From positions 1-37,335 of the forward strand of contig JABDPL010000250.1 in the NCBI GenBank assembly GCA_013042825.1: 37,335 nt of DNA, written 5' to 3'. Below, in pieces: positions 8,901-17,733 of this stretch. The notes beneath the pieces are model-generated. The model worked only from the letters and a program-made list of their open reading frames with translations, was not told the origin of the DNA and searched no databases. Source of the stretch: Flavobacteriaceae bacterium. Its GTDB lineage: Bacteria > Bacteroidota > Bacteroidia > Flavobacteriales > Flavobacteriaceae. Each line of letters begins with the position of its first letter. Position 1 is the stretch's first letter. The translations under genes were made by a program, and so were the position numbers.

Positions 8901-10662
8901 CGTCTGTTGATAAGAATATATCCACGGTGGAAGCATTAACCCCATTTCCGGTTGTTCCTGCAACATCCCAGGTCACGGTTTGAGTTGAGCCGGCGCTCCA
9001 GTTCACGGCGGTATTCGGTGAAGTGAGAACGAAAGGTCCGGCTGTTCCACTTACCGAAACAACCATATTATCACTGTTATTGGTACCGCCACCAGCCACA
9101 TTGTCCCGAACCGTTAAACGGAAATTCAGGGTTCGGGCTACATTTGGCACGGCCTCCCAGGTCCATGCGGTCTGACCGGCTTTTATCGTCTCCAGCCTCG
9201 GAAAATACCGGTTGTTTTCGGTGGTTGGATTGTAGGTTCGAAAAGCAACACCGCTTGTATTATTAACACTTGGATAGGTAGTGGCCGCGTTGTTCTCATC
9301 AAATTGCTCCCAGCAATAGGTGAGAACATCTCCCGGGTCAGCATCAGTTGCCGTGCCTTCCAGCACAAACGGAGTTCCTCTGGGAATGGTGTAATTATTC
9401 CCTGCATTAACAACAGGAACAGCATTACCAGTTGCGGTATTGCTTTGGCAACTGGTCCCTTTAATATAGTTTGTTACTTGTTGGATTGAAATCCCATGGA
9501 AGTAGGGATCGACCTGTGGCTGAACATCGGTCGCCCCTGTTATCCCCGCATAACTCATAATAGTCGATCCGCTTCCGGGTTCCATTTGTGCATTGGTGCC
9601 TTCGTTCCCACCGAAGGTCCAGGTATGGTTTGCTCCAAACTGATGACCCATTTCATGTGCCACATAATCCACATCGAAGAAATCGCCTTCAGGTACAGTA
9701 GCAGATGTCCATCCACTACCCTTCTGATTATTGACACAGACGCATCCGATACATCCGGCATTACCATTATTCTGAAGGTTGGCAAACAAATGTCCAATAT
9801 CATAATTCGCTTCCCCTATCACGCTGGTAAGTGTAGACTGCAACTGGCTGTTATAATTGGATGTGGTATTGCCATAAGGATCGTTGGACGGATTTGTATA
9901 AATCACATCGTCAGTGTTGGCAATAAGGATCATGGTAACATTAAAGTCCACTTCAAAAATTCCGTTCACTCTGGTCATTGTGGTATTTATTGCCGATAAG
10001 GCCAGTGCTTTTGTGCCACCGTGATACTGAGTATATTCCCCGGTAGCTGAAACAGCCAGCCTGTAGGTCCGAAGGAATCCGTCATCGGCATTTTTATATT
10101 GAGCAGATCCATCCATAGCTTTATTCATGGCCGTGGTCACCTCACATTCAAATGCATCGGCAGGACTCAGGCTATCATTCTTTTCATATACAATATAGCC
10201 CTGGAGATCGACCGTGTAGGGTTCGATAAATTCGGCCTTGCGGTCGGCTGATAATTTCATACTCGATAATCCTAGCGGCGATATGCTAAACCTGATTACG
10301 GAGGCCGGGTCGTCGACCCCGCGGCCCACATAAGATTGAATTTCGGGATACTTTGCTGCCAGTTCAGGATGAAGGACCGCTGCCTTTAAAATCCTGAAAT
10401 TTTCAAAATCACCGTCGGAATTGGGAAAAGGAATGACAACCTTGGATATGCCACTGAATTCTCCGCGTGTTGGTGCCTGATCAACCAGATCTATCATAGC
10501 TGATAAATCAAGTGAATAGGTCAGATTTTTAGGTAGATTCTGTTTACTTGCTTTTACATTTTCCGGGCCGGAAGGAGATATTCTCTGCCAGATCGAATTG
10601 CTTTGCGACCATGCCGTATTGCATAGCAACAAAAATACTAGAGGGATTAGTTTGATTTTCAT
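5905..10662 (-). CDS. Giant T9SS-secreted reprolysin-like zinc metalloprotease, multidomain
   Basis: 1585 residues. Signal peptide 1-20. Propeptide-like region to about 190. Metzincin catalytic domain at about 195-405 with H336-E-M-G-H340-Q-F-G-A-N-H346 (HExxHxxGxxH) and a Met-turn at 'IMSYAG' (M369). Then Ig/PKD-like modules at about 410-640, a fibronectin III-like module at about 645-735, and a GEVED domain ending at 'YGEVEDYTV' (869-876). Three 82-residue HYR/DUF5011-type Ig-like repeats occupy 884-1128. Two MAM/CBM-like jelly-roll regions follow (about 1140-1300 and 1335-1482), separated by the Cys-rich '[17 protein letters not shown]' linker. The end is a type A T9SS sorting domain (about 1512-1585, 'YPNPVSG', ending 'MMKRFIRQ'). 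It is a secreted or cell-surface protease, probably digesting environmental protein. It is transcribed alone. The start gives a clean signal peptide. Confidence 0.93.
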   Translation of the reverse strand: MKIKLIPLVFLLLCNTAWSQSNSIWQRISPSGPENVKASKQNLPKNLTYSLDLSAMIDLVDQAPTRGEFSGISKVVIPFPNSDGDFENFRILKAAVLHPELAAKYPEIQSYVGRGVDDPASVIRFSISPLGLSSMKLSADRKAEFIEPYTVDLQGYIVYEKNDSLSPADAFECEVTTAMNKAMDGSAQYKNADDGFLRTYRLAVSATGEYTQYHGGTKALALSAINTTMTRVNGIFEVDFNVTMILIANTDDVIYTNPSNDPYGNTTSNYNSQLQSTLTSVIGEANYDIGHLFANLQNNGNAGCIGCVCVNNQKGSGWTSATVPEGDFFDVDYVAHEMGHQFGANHTWTFGGNEGTNAQMEPGSGSTIMSYAGITGATDVQPQVDPYFHGISIQQVTNYIKGTSCQSNTATGNAVPVVNAGNNYTIPRGTPFVLEGTATDADPGDVLTYCWEQFDENNAATTYPSVNNTSGVAFRTYNPTTENNRYFPRLETIKAGQTAWTWEAVPNVARTLNFRLTVRDNVAGGGTNNSDNMVVSVSGTAGPFVLTSPNTAVNWSAGSTQTVTWDVAGTTGNGVNASTVDIFLSTDGGNTYPVAVASGVANDGSHDILVPNNQSTQCRLMVRGSGNIFFDISNTDFTISGQVPCTALVPTGLATSSVGADTATLGWDAVAGATYDLQYRELGAQNWIDVFDISGVSQVLNGLTPLTQYEAQVRSKCPDSSTSAYSSPITFTTTDVPLNYCTSASTNVNDEYIGRVQLNTIDNSSGAQFYTDFTNISTTLTKGSQYTITITPTWTGTIYAEGYSVWIDYNRDGDFSDAGEQVFTRAATTATPVSGNFTIPAGAVENSTRMRVSMKYNGIPTACETFTYGEVEDYTVIIEGTGPDTTPPVITLIGSSVIDLTVGDTYTEQGATATDNVDGDISANIVIGGDTVDTNTVGTYLVTYNVSDAAGNAATEVIRTVNVNPDTTPPVITLIGPSVLNLNIGDTYIEQGATATDNVDGDISANIVIGGDVVDTNTAGTYVVTYNVSDAAGNAATEVTRTVNVNADTTPPVITLIGPSVVNLNVGDTYIEQGATATDNVDGDISASIVIGGDVVDTNTAGTYIVTYDVSDSSGNAATQVIRTVNVTEPSSGCSGGITSYPYTEGFENTIGAWTQSTADDLDWTVDAGGTQSNNTGPESASEGTYYIYVEASGNNTGYPNKQAIINSPCFDLGGLTNPEFNFDYHMFGSSDMGSIALEVSTDEGANWSSLWSQTGNQGNIWLSVSINLSAYAGSAIQLRFNRITGGTWQADIAIDNIDLSDPAPPTCDDGEQNGDEEGVDCGGSFCAPCTTTSVILSQGFFETGWDGWSDGGGDCARVNSSNSYEGIYSIRLRDNSGTSSAMTLSNVNLTSYDQVEVEFFFYPNSMENGEDFWLRFFNGSTWTTVATYISGSSFTNGSFFTATVTLDATQYNFATNSGFRFQCDASSNQDQIYIDQVTRTGISGSVAKSKDGITALGGGSSQTIESLEEGDFTIYPNPVSGKVLHVKLMNSEGVKYRLVDMLGQTIRQGELSNDQVDVSNLRSGVYFIELDDGDEVMMKRFIRQ
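7276..8013 (-). repeat. Three tandem 246-bp repeats encoding 82-residue Ig-like modules
   Basis: Inside the giant protease gene, units at about 8013-7768, 7767-7522 and 7521-7276 each begin with a [11 protein letters not shown] block. Each contains '[15 protein letters not shown]' and 'GNAAT'. Units 2 and 3 (the C-terminal pair) share long identical stretches even at the nucleotide level, for example over the '[13 protein letters not shown]' codons. Unit 1 is more divergent at DNA level. This suggests a recent duplication or gene conversion. Confidence 0.9.
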
Positions 10663-10843
10663 TACTTGTGATAATAAATTATTGTACTTATGTAGAAAGA
10701 CCTGAAATTAACTTATTTTCATGGTTCATATAGCAGAAGTTAAAAAGTTGTTAATAAGTAATGAACTTATGTAGGATTATATTTTCAAGTTCTATAACCT
10801 TTTACTCATACTAGCTGTCCTGAGGAAAATTAATCTTTAAAAA

Positions 10844-12535
10844 ATGTCAAAAAATATCCTACTTGAAGTGAAAGATCTTCAAATATCCTTTCTCAGGGAT
10901 TCCGGATTTGAAGCTGTTATTCACGATGTTGGTTTTTCACTTTTTAAAAATGAAGTTTTGGGAATTGTAGGAGAATCGGGCAGTGGCAAATCGGTTTCCT
11001 GCCTTTCATTGGCAGGTCTACTTCCGAAAGGGGTAAGCAGAATTGATTGTGGCAATGTTTTATTCGAAGATCAACAACTGGACCTAAACCAGCCTGACAG
11101 CTTAAAACCGATAAGAGGGAGCGACATCGGGGTTGTATTCCAGGAACCCATGAGTTCACTTAATCCATCGCTGACCTGCGGAAAACAGTTGGCTGAAGTC
11201 TTACTCAATCATAAACTCTATACTCGAAAAGACGTTAAGACTCGCGTAATCCAATTATTTGAACAGGTGAGACTTCCGGAACCGAGAACCCTTTATTCCA
11301 AATATCCACATGAGATCTCAGGTGGTCAAAAGCAACGGGTTATGATTGCCATGGCCATTGCATGTAATCCGAAGATCCTTATTGCTGATGAGCCTACAAC
11401 TGCATTAGATGTGACCGTTCAAAAGGAGATCATCGATCTTCTTATCGACCTGCAAAAGCAAACGGAAATGAGCATCATCTTCATATCCCATGATCTTGCC
11501 CTGGTTTCTGAGATTGCCGACAGGGTTATGGTGATGTATAAAGGAAGGATTGTTGAAAAAGGAGCAGTTCATGATATTTTTTTAAACCCAAAACACGAAT
11601 ACACAACGGCCTTGTTGGCTTCAAGGCCAAATCTCGATCTGCGTATTAAACGATTGCCAACAATTGCAGATGTCATGTCGGGAGATTTACGTCTTGAGAT
11701 CGTTTCAGAAAAAGAAAGGAAACAACGTCTAAGAGCACTTTATTCTAAAGCGCCTTTACTGGAGATAATCGACCTTGAAAAAACCTATTTTTCAAATCTT
11801 GGTCTTTTCAGGTCTAAAAAACCATTTAAGGCTGTAGATTCGGTTTCCTTCAAACTTTATGAAGGAGAAACCCTTGGATTGGTCGGTGAATCCGGCTGTG
11901 GGAAATCGACCTTGGGAAATGCCATTCTGCAGCTCGATAAGGCTACAGCGGGCAAAATATTTTATAAGGGCCGGGATATTACAGATCTTCCTTCAAGGCA
12001 AATAAGAAAAATGAGGCGGTCATTACAGATCATTTTCCAAGATCCATATTCATCCTTAAATCCTAGAATGATGGTAGGCCGTTCAATAATGGAGCCCATG
12101 AAAGTACATGGCATACATAAAACTGATAAGGCATGCCGTGAGGCTGCCATGCAGCTGTTGGAGCAAGTTGGACTAATACCGGAGCATTTTTCAAGATTCC
12201 CTCATGAATTCTCCGGTGGGCAACGCCAGAGAATCGGTATTGCACGCACCATCGCAGTTCAACCGGAACTTATTGTTTGTGACGAATCGGTATCGGCCCT
12301 GGATATTTCTGTTCAGGCTCAGGTACTGAACTTGTTGAATGAATTAAAAGAAACCTTTGGATTCACCTACATTTTTATTTCTCACGATCTCTCCGTGGTC
12401 AAGCATATGTCAGACCAGCTTCTGGTAATGAATCAGGGGAAAATAGAGGAAATAGGAGATGCCGATAGTATATACGGCGATCCGAAGAGTAGCTACACCC
12501 AAAAATTAATTGATGCTATACCCAAAGGGTTATAG
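10844..12535 (+). CDS. Fused double ATPase of a peptide/nickel-type ABC transporter (DppD-DppF/YejF-like)
   Basis: 563 residues made of two complete ABC ATPase domains. The first has Walker A G43-E-S-G-S-G-K-S50, signature S159-G-G-Q162 and Walker B 'ILIADE' at 178-183. The second has Walker A G348-E-S-G-C-G-K-S355, signature S457-G-G-Q460 and Walker B ending D480-E481. The first domain is followed by an oligopeptide-family C-terminal segment ('NPKHEYTTALLASRPN'). This arrangement is that of GsiA/YejF, which power di/oligopeptide import at the inner membrane. No permease or binding protein is near, so it must work with partners encoded elsewhere. It is monocistronic: a 181-bp gap lies before it and a terminator overlaps its stop codon. 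Confidence 0.9.
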   Translation: MSKNILLEVKDLQISFLRDSGFEAVIHDVGFSLFKNEVLGIVGESGSGKSVSCLSLAGLLPKGVSRIDCGNVLFEDQQLDLNQPDSLKPIRGSDIGVVFQEPMSSLNPSLTCGKQLAEVLLNHKLYTRKDVKTRVIQLFEQVRLPEPRTLYSKYPHEISGGQKQRVMIAMAIACNPKILIADEPTTALDVTVQKEIIDLLIDLQKQTEMSIIFISHDLALVSEIADRVMVMYKGRIVEKGAVHDIFLNPKHEYTTALLASRPNLDLRIKRLPTIADVMSGDLRLEIVSEKERKQRLRALYSKAPLLEIIDLEKTYFSNLGLFRSKKPFKAVDSVSFKLYEGETLGLVGESGCGKSTLGNAILQLDKATAGKIFYKGRDITDLPSRQIRKMRRSLQIIFQDPYSSLNPRMMVGRSIMEPMKVHGIHKTDKACREAAMQLLEQVGLIPEHFSRFPHEFSGGQRQRIGIARTIAVQPELIVCDESVSALDISVQAQVLNLLNELKETFGFTYIFISHDLSVVKHMSDQLLVMNQGKIEEIGDADSIYGDPKSSYTQKLIDAIPKGL

Positions 12536-12548
12536 CATCAATATTTTT
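12511..12548 (+). terminator. Intrinsic terminator overlapping the end of the ABC ATPase gene
   Basis: The left arm TGATGCTATACCC (12511-12523) and right arm GGGTTATAGCATCA (12527-12540) pair over 13 bp with one bulged T and an AAA loop, followed by ATATTTTTTT. The stop codon TAG (12533-12535) lies inside the right arm, so the last codons double as the terminator stem. Confidence 0.85.
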
Positions 12549-12916
12549 TTGGCAAGAAATGCGAGATTTTTTAAAAGTCGCGTCGTGCTTTGAACACTTG
12601 CAGCCATCTTCTGAAATCTAAGATTAGTTTCCGGTTGATTTAAGCTTGCATTCATAAGTTAAGTTCATGGTAGATTTGAAGCAAATCGGTGACTTTGTTT
12701 ATTCGATTTGGGATGGCTAATATGAAAACTTTTTTTTAATTGCACGTTTAAACGCTAATTTATTCGATGAAATGCATCATTTTTTAACATTTAGCTATTT
12801 TTAGCTCCTAATATTTCACAAAACTACTTAACGATTTAAATGGATTGACCCTGATCTCGAATACTAACATATTAGGTCAACTTTCACTACTTTTGGCTTA
12901 AGGCTAAATCAATTTT
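12536..12916 (+). other. 381-bp intergenic region upstream of acetoacetyl-CoA synthetase
   Basis: No convincing gene. It is AT-rich and starts with the U-tract of the upstream terminator. It contains a TTG (12646-12648), 22 nt, TAGATTTG (12671-12678) promoter-like pair. A 17-codon open frame starts at 12667 and overlaps the -7 element; it has no family resemblance I recognise. Near the downstream gene is a second -7 match (12888-12895). The long leader could carry regulation of acetoacetyl-CoA synthetase, but no known riboswitch fold is apparent. Confidence 0.4.
12888..12895 (+). promoter_or_regulatory. Candidate -7 element for acetoacetyl-CoA synthetase
   Basis: TACTTTTG matches TAnnTTTG exactly, 21 nt before the ATG at 12917. 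No good TTG is present at the expected -33 distance, so the call rests on the -7 box and its position. Confidence 0.4.
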
Positions 12917-14887
12917 ATGCAGCTAAAGCAATTATGGGAGGGTAACCCGGATTTTAAGGATAATTCCCATCTTACCGATTATTTGAATTGGCTTAAAGAC
13001 CAAAAGAACCTGACCTTTGCAGATTATCAAGACTTATGGATGTGGTCTGTTTCTCATGTTGAGGAGTTCTGGGAATCCTTATGGAATTATTTTGAAATCA
13101 AATCCACGGGCTCGTATTCCGAAGTCATCGATTCAAATGATATGCCAGGGGTAAAATGGTTTCAGGGGACCAAGTTAAATTACTGCGAACATCTGTTCAG
13201 AAAAGCCAGGAATGATTCAACTGCTATTATCTTTGGAAATGAATCGGGAGAGCGTCGCCAGATAAATTGGGCAGAATTGCGCAAAAGCGTGGGTTCGATG
13301 TCTAATTATCTGAGATCTGCCGGCGTTCAAAAAGGTGATCGTGTTGTAGCGTTTCTTCCTAATATCCCTGAAGCCACCATCGCCTTTATGGCGGTTAATG
13401 CCATTGGTGCAATCTGGTCAAGTACTTCACCCGATTTCGGAACTGAGAGTGTGGTGGACCGGTTTGCTCAGATCGAGCCTAAGGTTTTAATTGCGGTTGA
13501 CGGGTATCGCTATAACGGTAAAACCTACGATAAGACCGAAACAGTTAAAAGCGTTGAAAGCGCTTTGCCCTCACTTGAGAAAACCATCATTCTGCCTTAC
13601 CTGAATAAGGACATTAGCCGCGAAATCCCTGATCACTGGATTCTCTTTGATGAGTGCGTCACGTTTGCCGATAGCATACTTTCTTTTGAAGCGGTTGAAT
13701 TCGGCCACCCGATTTGGGTGCTCTATTCTTCGGGAACTACAGGCCTGCCTAAGGCCATTGTTCATTCCCATGGCGGTATTCTTCTGGAGCATTTGAAATA
13801 TATGGCGTTTCATAATGATGTTCATCAGGGCGAGCGGTTTTTCTGGTTTACGACCACGGGCTGGATGATGTGGAATTTCGTTCAGGCAGCCTTCCTCATG
13901 GGATCGGCAATCGTCCTTTACGATGGCAGTCCGAATTACCCGGACATAAATGCGCTTTGGCGATTTTCCGATGAGATGGGAGTGAATCATTTCGGGACCA
14001 GTGCTCCCTACCTGGTTTACCAGATGAAACAGGCCAATAAACCAAAGGCGGTATTTGATCTTTCTGCAATCCGCTCGATCAGTTCAACAGGAGCACCGCT
14101 TCCTGCTGAGGCCTTTGAGTATGTGTACGAGAGCGTTAAATCTGATGTCTGGCTATGTTCCATGGCTGGTGGAACCGATGTCTGTACGGCATTTGTCGGT
14201 GGATGCCCGCATTACCCGGTTCATGCCGGAGAAATACAATGCCGCGCCCTGGGCGTTTCATTATTTGCCTATGACGACCATGGGGATAAAGTAACCGATG
14301 AATTAGGTGAGATGGTAATTGACAAACCCCTGCCTTCGATGCCCATCTATTTCTGGAAGGACACCGACAATAAGCGTTACCTCAGCAGCTATTTTGATCA
14401 TTATCCGGGAAAATGGCGTCACGGTGACTTTATCCGTATTAATTCTGAAACCGATGGTTTAGTCATTTTTGGCCGCTCGGATGCCACCCTCAACAGACAT
14501 GGGATACGGATTGGAACCAGCGAAATCTATCGCACCATCAACAAGATCGAAGGTATAGAAGATGCTCTGATCATAAACCTGGAACTCGAGGAAGGCCGGC
14601 ATTACATGCCATTATTTATCAAGATGTCTGATGAATTGTCCCTCTCCGAGGATATAAAAGCTAATATCAGAACGATGTTGAGAAAGGAGAATTCGCCAAG
14701 GCATGTTCCCGATGAAATCTTTCAGGTTTCCGATATTCCTTACACCATAAGCGGGAAGAAAATGGAAACCCCGGTTAAGAAGATCCTGATGGGAATGTCG
14801 GTTGAGCGATCGGTAAATGTTGATTCGATGAGAAATCCCGATGCAATCAATTACTTTATTGATTTTGCGTCAACCTTGAAACAATAG
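12917..14887 (+). CDS. Acetoacetate--CoA ligase (acetoacetyl-CoA synthetase)
   Basis: 656 residues, full length for AacS. It activates acetoacetate to acetoacetyl-CoA via an acyl-adenylate, in ketone body/polyhydroxybutyrate and lipid metabolism in the cytosol. Visible are the N-terminal ACS-type region with 'W81-F-Q-G-T-K-L-N-Y-C-E-H', the P-loop Y270-S-S-G-T-T-G-L-P-K279, and the AacS-typical 'GGTDVCTAFVGGCP' (instead of the acetyl-CoA synthetase motif). 'GRSDATLNRHGIRIGTSEIY' is the hinge region, and the catalytic C-terminal lysine lies in 'SGKKMETPVKK' (about K614/K615). There are no ketone-body partner genes adjacent. It is convergent with the PBP1A gene, ending only 9 nt from it, with no terminator visible. 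Confidence 0.93.
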   Translation: MQLKQLWEGNPDFKDNSHLTDYLNWLKDQKNLTFADYQDLWMWSVSHVEEFWESLWNYFEIKSTGSYSEVIDSNDMPGVKWFQGTKLNYCEHLFRKARNDSTAIIFGNESGERRQINWAELRKSVGSMSNYLRSAGVQKGDRVVAFLPNIPEATIAFMAVNAIGAIWSSTSPDFGTESVVDRFAQIEPKVLIAVDGYRYNGKTYDKTETVKSVESALPSLEKTIILPYLNKDISREIPDHWILFDECVTFADSILSFEAVEFGHPIWVLYSSGTTGLPKAIVHSHGGILLEHLKYMAFHNDVHQGERFFWFTTTGWMMWNFVQAAFLMGSAIVLYDGSPNYPDINALWRFSDEMGVNHFGTSAPYLVYQMKQANKPKAVFDLSAIRSISSTGAPLPAEAFEYVYESVKSDVWLCSMAGGTDVCTAFVGGCPHYPVHAGEIQCRALGVSLFAYDDHGDKVTDELGEMVIDKPLPSMPIYFWKDTDNKRYLSSYFDHYPGKWRHGDFIRINSETDGLVIFGRSDATLNRHGIRIGTSEIYRTINKIEGIEDALIINLELEEGRHYMPLFIKMSDELSLSEDIKANIRTMLRKENSPRHVPDEIFQVSDIPYTISGKKMETPVKKILMGMSVERSVNVDSMRNPDAINYFIDFASTLKQ

Positions 14888-14896
14888 ATTGAAATA

Positions 14897-17239
14897 TCAG
14901 AAATCGATCTCGGGTTCTTCAAAATCTTTTATCCTGTCTTTATCCAGCTCTTCCTTATACTTCAGGCAATTGACCTCAATCGACAAGTCTGTCGGTTCCT
15001 CGAATTCGGCAGTTGAAATCTTGAGATCCTGGTTTTCATAACAGCTTTTCATATACAAGCCCCAGATCGGCAAAGCCATTGAGGCGCCCTGCCCATAGGT
15101 GATAGTCTTGAAATGAGCTGCCCGGTCTTCGGCTCCAACCCAAACGCCAGTAACAAGGTTGGGCACCATGCCGATAAACCAACCATCACTCTGGTTTTGG
15201 GTAGTCCCGGTCTTACCAGCAATAGGATTCGTAAACTCATAGGGATATCCGGTAATTATTTCTTTGTATACAGGCACATTTTTTGCCCAGCTGTGACGCA
15301 GTCGCATCCCGGATCCTGATTCGGTAACGCCTTCTAACAGCTTTACCGTGACATAAGCTGTCTCAGCACTCAAGACATCTTTGCTTTCAGGATTGAATTG
15401 ATAAAGAATGGTTCCATTCTTATCCTCGATACGTGTGACCATTACCGGTTTATTATATACGCCTTGATTCGCAAAGGTTGAATAGGCAGCTACCATTTCA
15501 TAAACGCTTAGGTCTGGCGTTCCGAGTGCAATAGAGGGAACTGCAAGAATATCCTGTTCCACACCGAGCTTCTGAGCCATGTCGATGACCGGTTGAGGCC
15601 CTACCTTATCCATCAGTCTCGCCGTAATGGTATTGACCGAATTACCAAGGGCATTCTTCAGTGTACGCGTACCGCCATATTTGCCTCCGGAATTTTTCGG
15701 ACACCATTCCTCGGGATTACCATATTTATCTTTTTCAATACAGAAGGGTGTATCGGGCAATGTATCACAAGGTGATAAATGCAATTGATCGATAGCCGTG
15801 GCATAAACAAAAGGTTTGAATGTCGACCCGATCTGGCGCTTCCCCTGCTTTACCATATCGTATTGGAAATGCTTATAATTCATACCGCCAACCCAGGCTT
15901 TTACATGCCCGGTTTGCGGTTCCATCGACATCATTGACGGAAGCAGGAATGACTTATAATATCGCATGGAATCCATAGGAGTCATGATGGTATCGATCTC
16001 ATTGCCCTCGGCTGACCATGAATAAATGCTCATCTGGACCGGTTTATTAAAGGATTCTATGATCTCCTTATCCGGCTTCTTCAGGTCATATTTCATCTTG
16101 CGCCAGCGCTCGGAACGTCGCATGCCCTTATTCATCAGATCCTCGATTTCTTCTCCTTCCAGATCCAGGAATGGCGCCGTAGGATTGCGCTTTGGCGTAT
16201 TTTGATTATCGAATTCGGCCTGAAGCCTTGGCATATGCGTTTGAACCGCCTTCTCGGCATAAGCCTGCATGCGTGAATCGATGGTTGTGAAGATCTTCAA
16301 ACCATCACTATTGATATTGTACTTGCTGCCGTCAGGCTTTCGGTTAGCCTTATCATCGCACCAGTCCTTCATGAATCCGCGTAAATACTCCCTGAAATAT
16401 GTAGCGATTCCTTCACGGTGAGACTCCGGGGAATATCTTAGAGACAGCGGCATTTTTTGAACCGAATCTTTTTCCTCAGCCGTGATATAACCATATTTTT
16501 CCATCTGGGCGAGTACGACATTCCTTCGGTTCATAGTGCCCTCAGGATTTCTGTGCGGCCTCGGGTTGTAAAGGGAAGAATTCTTGAACATGCCTACCAG
16601 CATGGCCGATTCGTGTAATTCAAGCGCAACGGGTTCCTTGCCGAAATAAATCCGTGCAGCAGAGCGTATACCGTCAGCATTGTTATTAAAATCATATATG
16701 TTGAAGTACATCGAGATGATCTCTTCCTTGGTATACTGACGTTCAAGTCGTATCGCAATGATCCATTCCTTGATCTTTTGCGTAATCCGGCCCAGTGTAT
16801 TCTTTGATCCTTCTCCGTGGAACAATTGCTTTGCAAGCTGCTGGGAGATCGTACTGGCCCCGCCTCCCTGGCCTGCCTTTACAATGGCCCGCAACGTACC
16901 ACGGGCATCAATTCCCGCATGCTTATGATACCTGGCATCCTCAGTCGCGATAAGGGCTTCTACCAGCTGCTTCGGAAGTTCGCTGTAATCAACGGGCGTG
17001 CGGTTATCCTTAAAATAAAATTTTCCCAGGGTTTTACCGTCGGAGGAAATGATCTCACTCGCCAGGTTTGTCCGCGGATTCTCCAGAATAGTATGATCGG
17101 GCATTTCACCAAAAGCACCCCATGACGCCAATAAGAATAACAAGGCAACCCCCAATACTCCAGCCAGGAACAATTTCCAGAACCATTTCACATATTTGGT
17201 GAAATTTAGTGCTGCGTTTGATTTCGTCTTTTTTGCCAT
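14897..17239 (-). CDS. Penicillin-binding protein 1A, bifunctional transglycosylase/transpeptidase
   Basis: About 780 residues from ATG 17239; an upstream in-frame TTG at 17245 would add two residues but overlaps the gldH stop. There is a short basic cytoplasmic tail, then a TM helix at about 19-39. The GT51 glycosyltransferase domain (about 60-235) has catalytic E100 in 'ATEDARYHKHAGID' and 'GGASTISQQLAKQLF'. The transpeptidase domain (about 430-700) has S472-T-F-K475, S534-V-N536 and K676-T-G-T. It polymerises lipid II and crosslinks peptidoglycan. It is the third gene of the ricT-gldH-PBP1A operon, 2 nt after the gldH stop, suggesting coupling between envelope growth and gliding/T9SS assembly. 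Confidence 0.95.
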   Translation of the reverse strand: MAKKTKSNAALNFTKYVKWFWKLFLAGVLGVALLFLLASWGAFGEMPDHTILENPRTNLASEIISSDGKTLGKFYFKDNRTPVDYSELPKQLVEALIATEDARYHKHAGIDARGTLRAIVKAGQGGGASTISQQLAKQLFHGEGSKNTLGRITQKIKEWIIAIRLERQYTKEEIISMYFNIYDFNNNADGIRSAARIYFGKEPVALELHESAMLVGMFKNSSLYNPRPHRNPEGTMNRRNVVLAQMEKYGYITAEEKDSVQKMPLSLRYSPESHREGIATYFREYLRGFMKDWCDDKANRKPDGSKYNINSDGLKIFTTIDSRMQAYAEKAVQTHMPRLQAEFDNQNTPKRNPTAPFLDLEGEEIEDLMNKGMRRSERWRKMKYDLKKPDKEIIESFNKPVQMSIYSWSAEGNEIDTIMTPMDSMRYYKSFLLPSMMSMEPQTGHVKAWVGGMNYKHFQYDMVKQGKRQIGSTFKPFVYATAIDQLHLSPCDTLPDTPFCIEKDKYGNPEEWCPKNSGGKYGGTRTLKNALGNSVNTITARLMDKVGPQPVIDMAQKLGVEQDILAVPSIALGTPDLSVYEMVAAYSTFANQGVYNKPVMVTRIEDKNGTILYQFNPESKDVLSAETAYVTVKLLEGVTESGSGMRLRHSWAKNVPVYKEIITGYPYEFTNPIAGKTGTTQNQSDGWFIGMVPNLVTGVWVGAEDRAAHFKTITYGQGASMALPIWGLYMKSCYENQDLKISTAEFEEPTDLSIEVNCLKYKEELDKDRIKDFEEPEIDF

Positions 17240-17241
17240 AA

Positions 17242-17733
17242 TCAATTCGTCGTGTTCGGCCGTTCAATTCTCAGGCCTACATCTATGATGCCTTCCAGAA
17301 CCTGAATCCCGTTCACCTGTCCGTTTTCCCTCATAGCCTGACCGATATTGATGATATATTCTCCTGATTCTGTAAAAATCTCAGCTTCTTTATACCAGAG
17401 TTTGTTCTCTTTGATATCGGTAAAACCCGATCCCATGAAACTGCCATCTGGATTGGTCATTTTATACTCGAGGGTATCCTTTTTTACCTTGCCATTCGGG
17501 TGATTCATTTCAACGATCAAGAACAAATTACTGTATCTGTAATCACTGGTATTCCTGAGATTGATGAAAAGGTTATATGGGTTTACAGTATCAGGAGGCG
17601 TTATTTTAAACTCCACCACATCATTTTTATCCCATCCGCCATCAATACTCCTGTATTCATCATACAGCTGTTCTGAATCACAAGAAGCCAGCATCAAACT
17701 CATAACAGTCAAATACAGGATTTTATTTTGCAT
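17242..17733 (-). CDS. gldH: Gliding motility lipoprotein GldH
   Basis: 163 residues with a lipoprotein signal and lipobox L15-A-S-C18. The mature part has the GldH pattern: 'YDEYRSIDGGWDKNDVVEF', 'PDTVNPYNLFINLRNTSDYRYSN' (pieces of the conserved core) and 'GSGFTDIKENKLWYKE'. GldH is needed for gliding and for function of the linked type IX secretion apparatus in Flavobacterium johnsoniae. Its exact biochemical role is unclear. The start overlaps the end of the upstream ricT gene by 11 bp, and PBP1A follows after 2 nt. ricT-gldH-pbp1A is a recurrent order in Flavobacteriaceae, which supports the call. Confidence 0.93.
   Translation of the reverse strand: MQNKILYLTVMSLMLASCDSEQLYDEYRSIDGGWDKNDVVEFKITPPDTVNPYNLFINLRNTSDYRYSNLFLIVEMNHPNGKVKKDTLEYKMTNPDGSFMGSGFTDIKENKLWYKEAEIFTESGEYIINIGQAMRENGQVNGIQVLEGIIDVGLRIERPNTTN

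Noticed and set aside
10796-10820. AACCTTTT before the ABC ATPase gene as another ECF promoter
   Set aside because: The core matches, but no CATCTA-like box occurs at the right spacing (nearest GTCC is shifted), so it is not better than chance in AT-rich DNA.
12757-12805. Weak hairpins and T-runs in the acetoacetyl-CoA synthetase leader as a riboswitch or terminator
   Set aside because: Stems are only 4-5 bp, AT-rich, and fit no known riboswitch layout.
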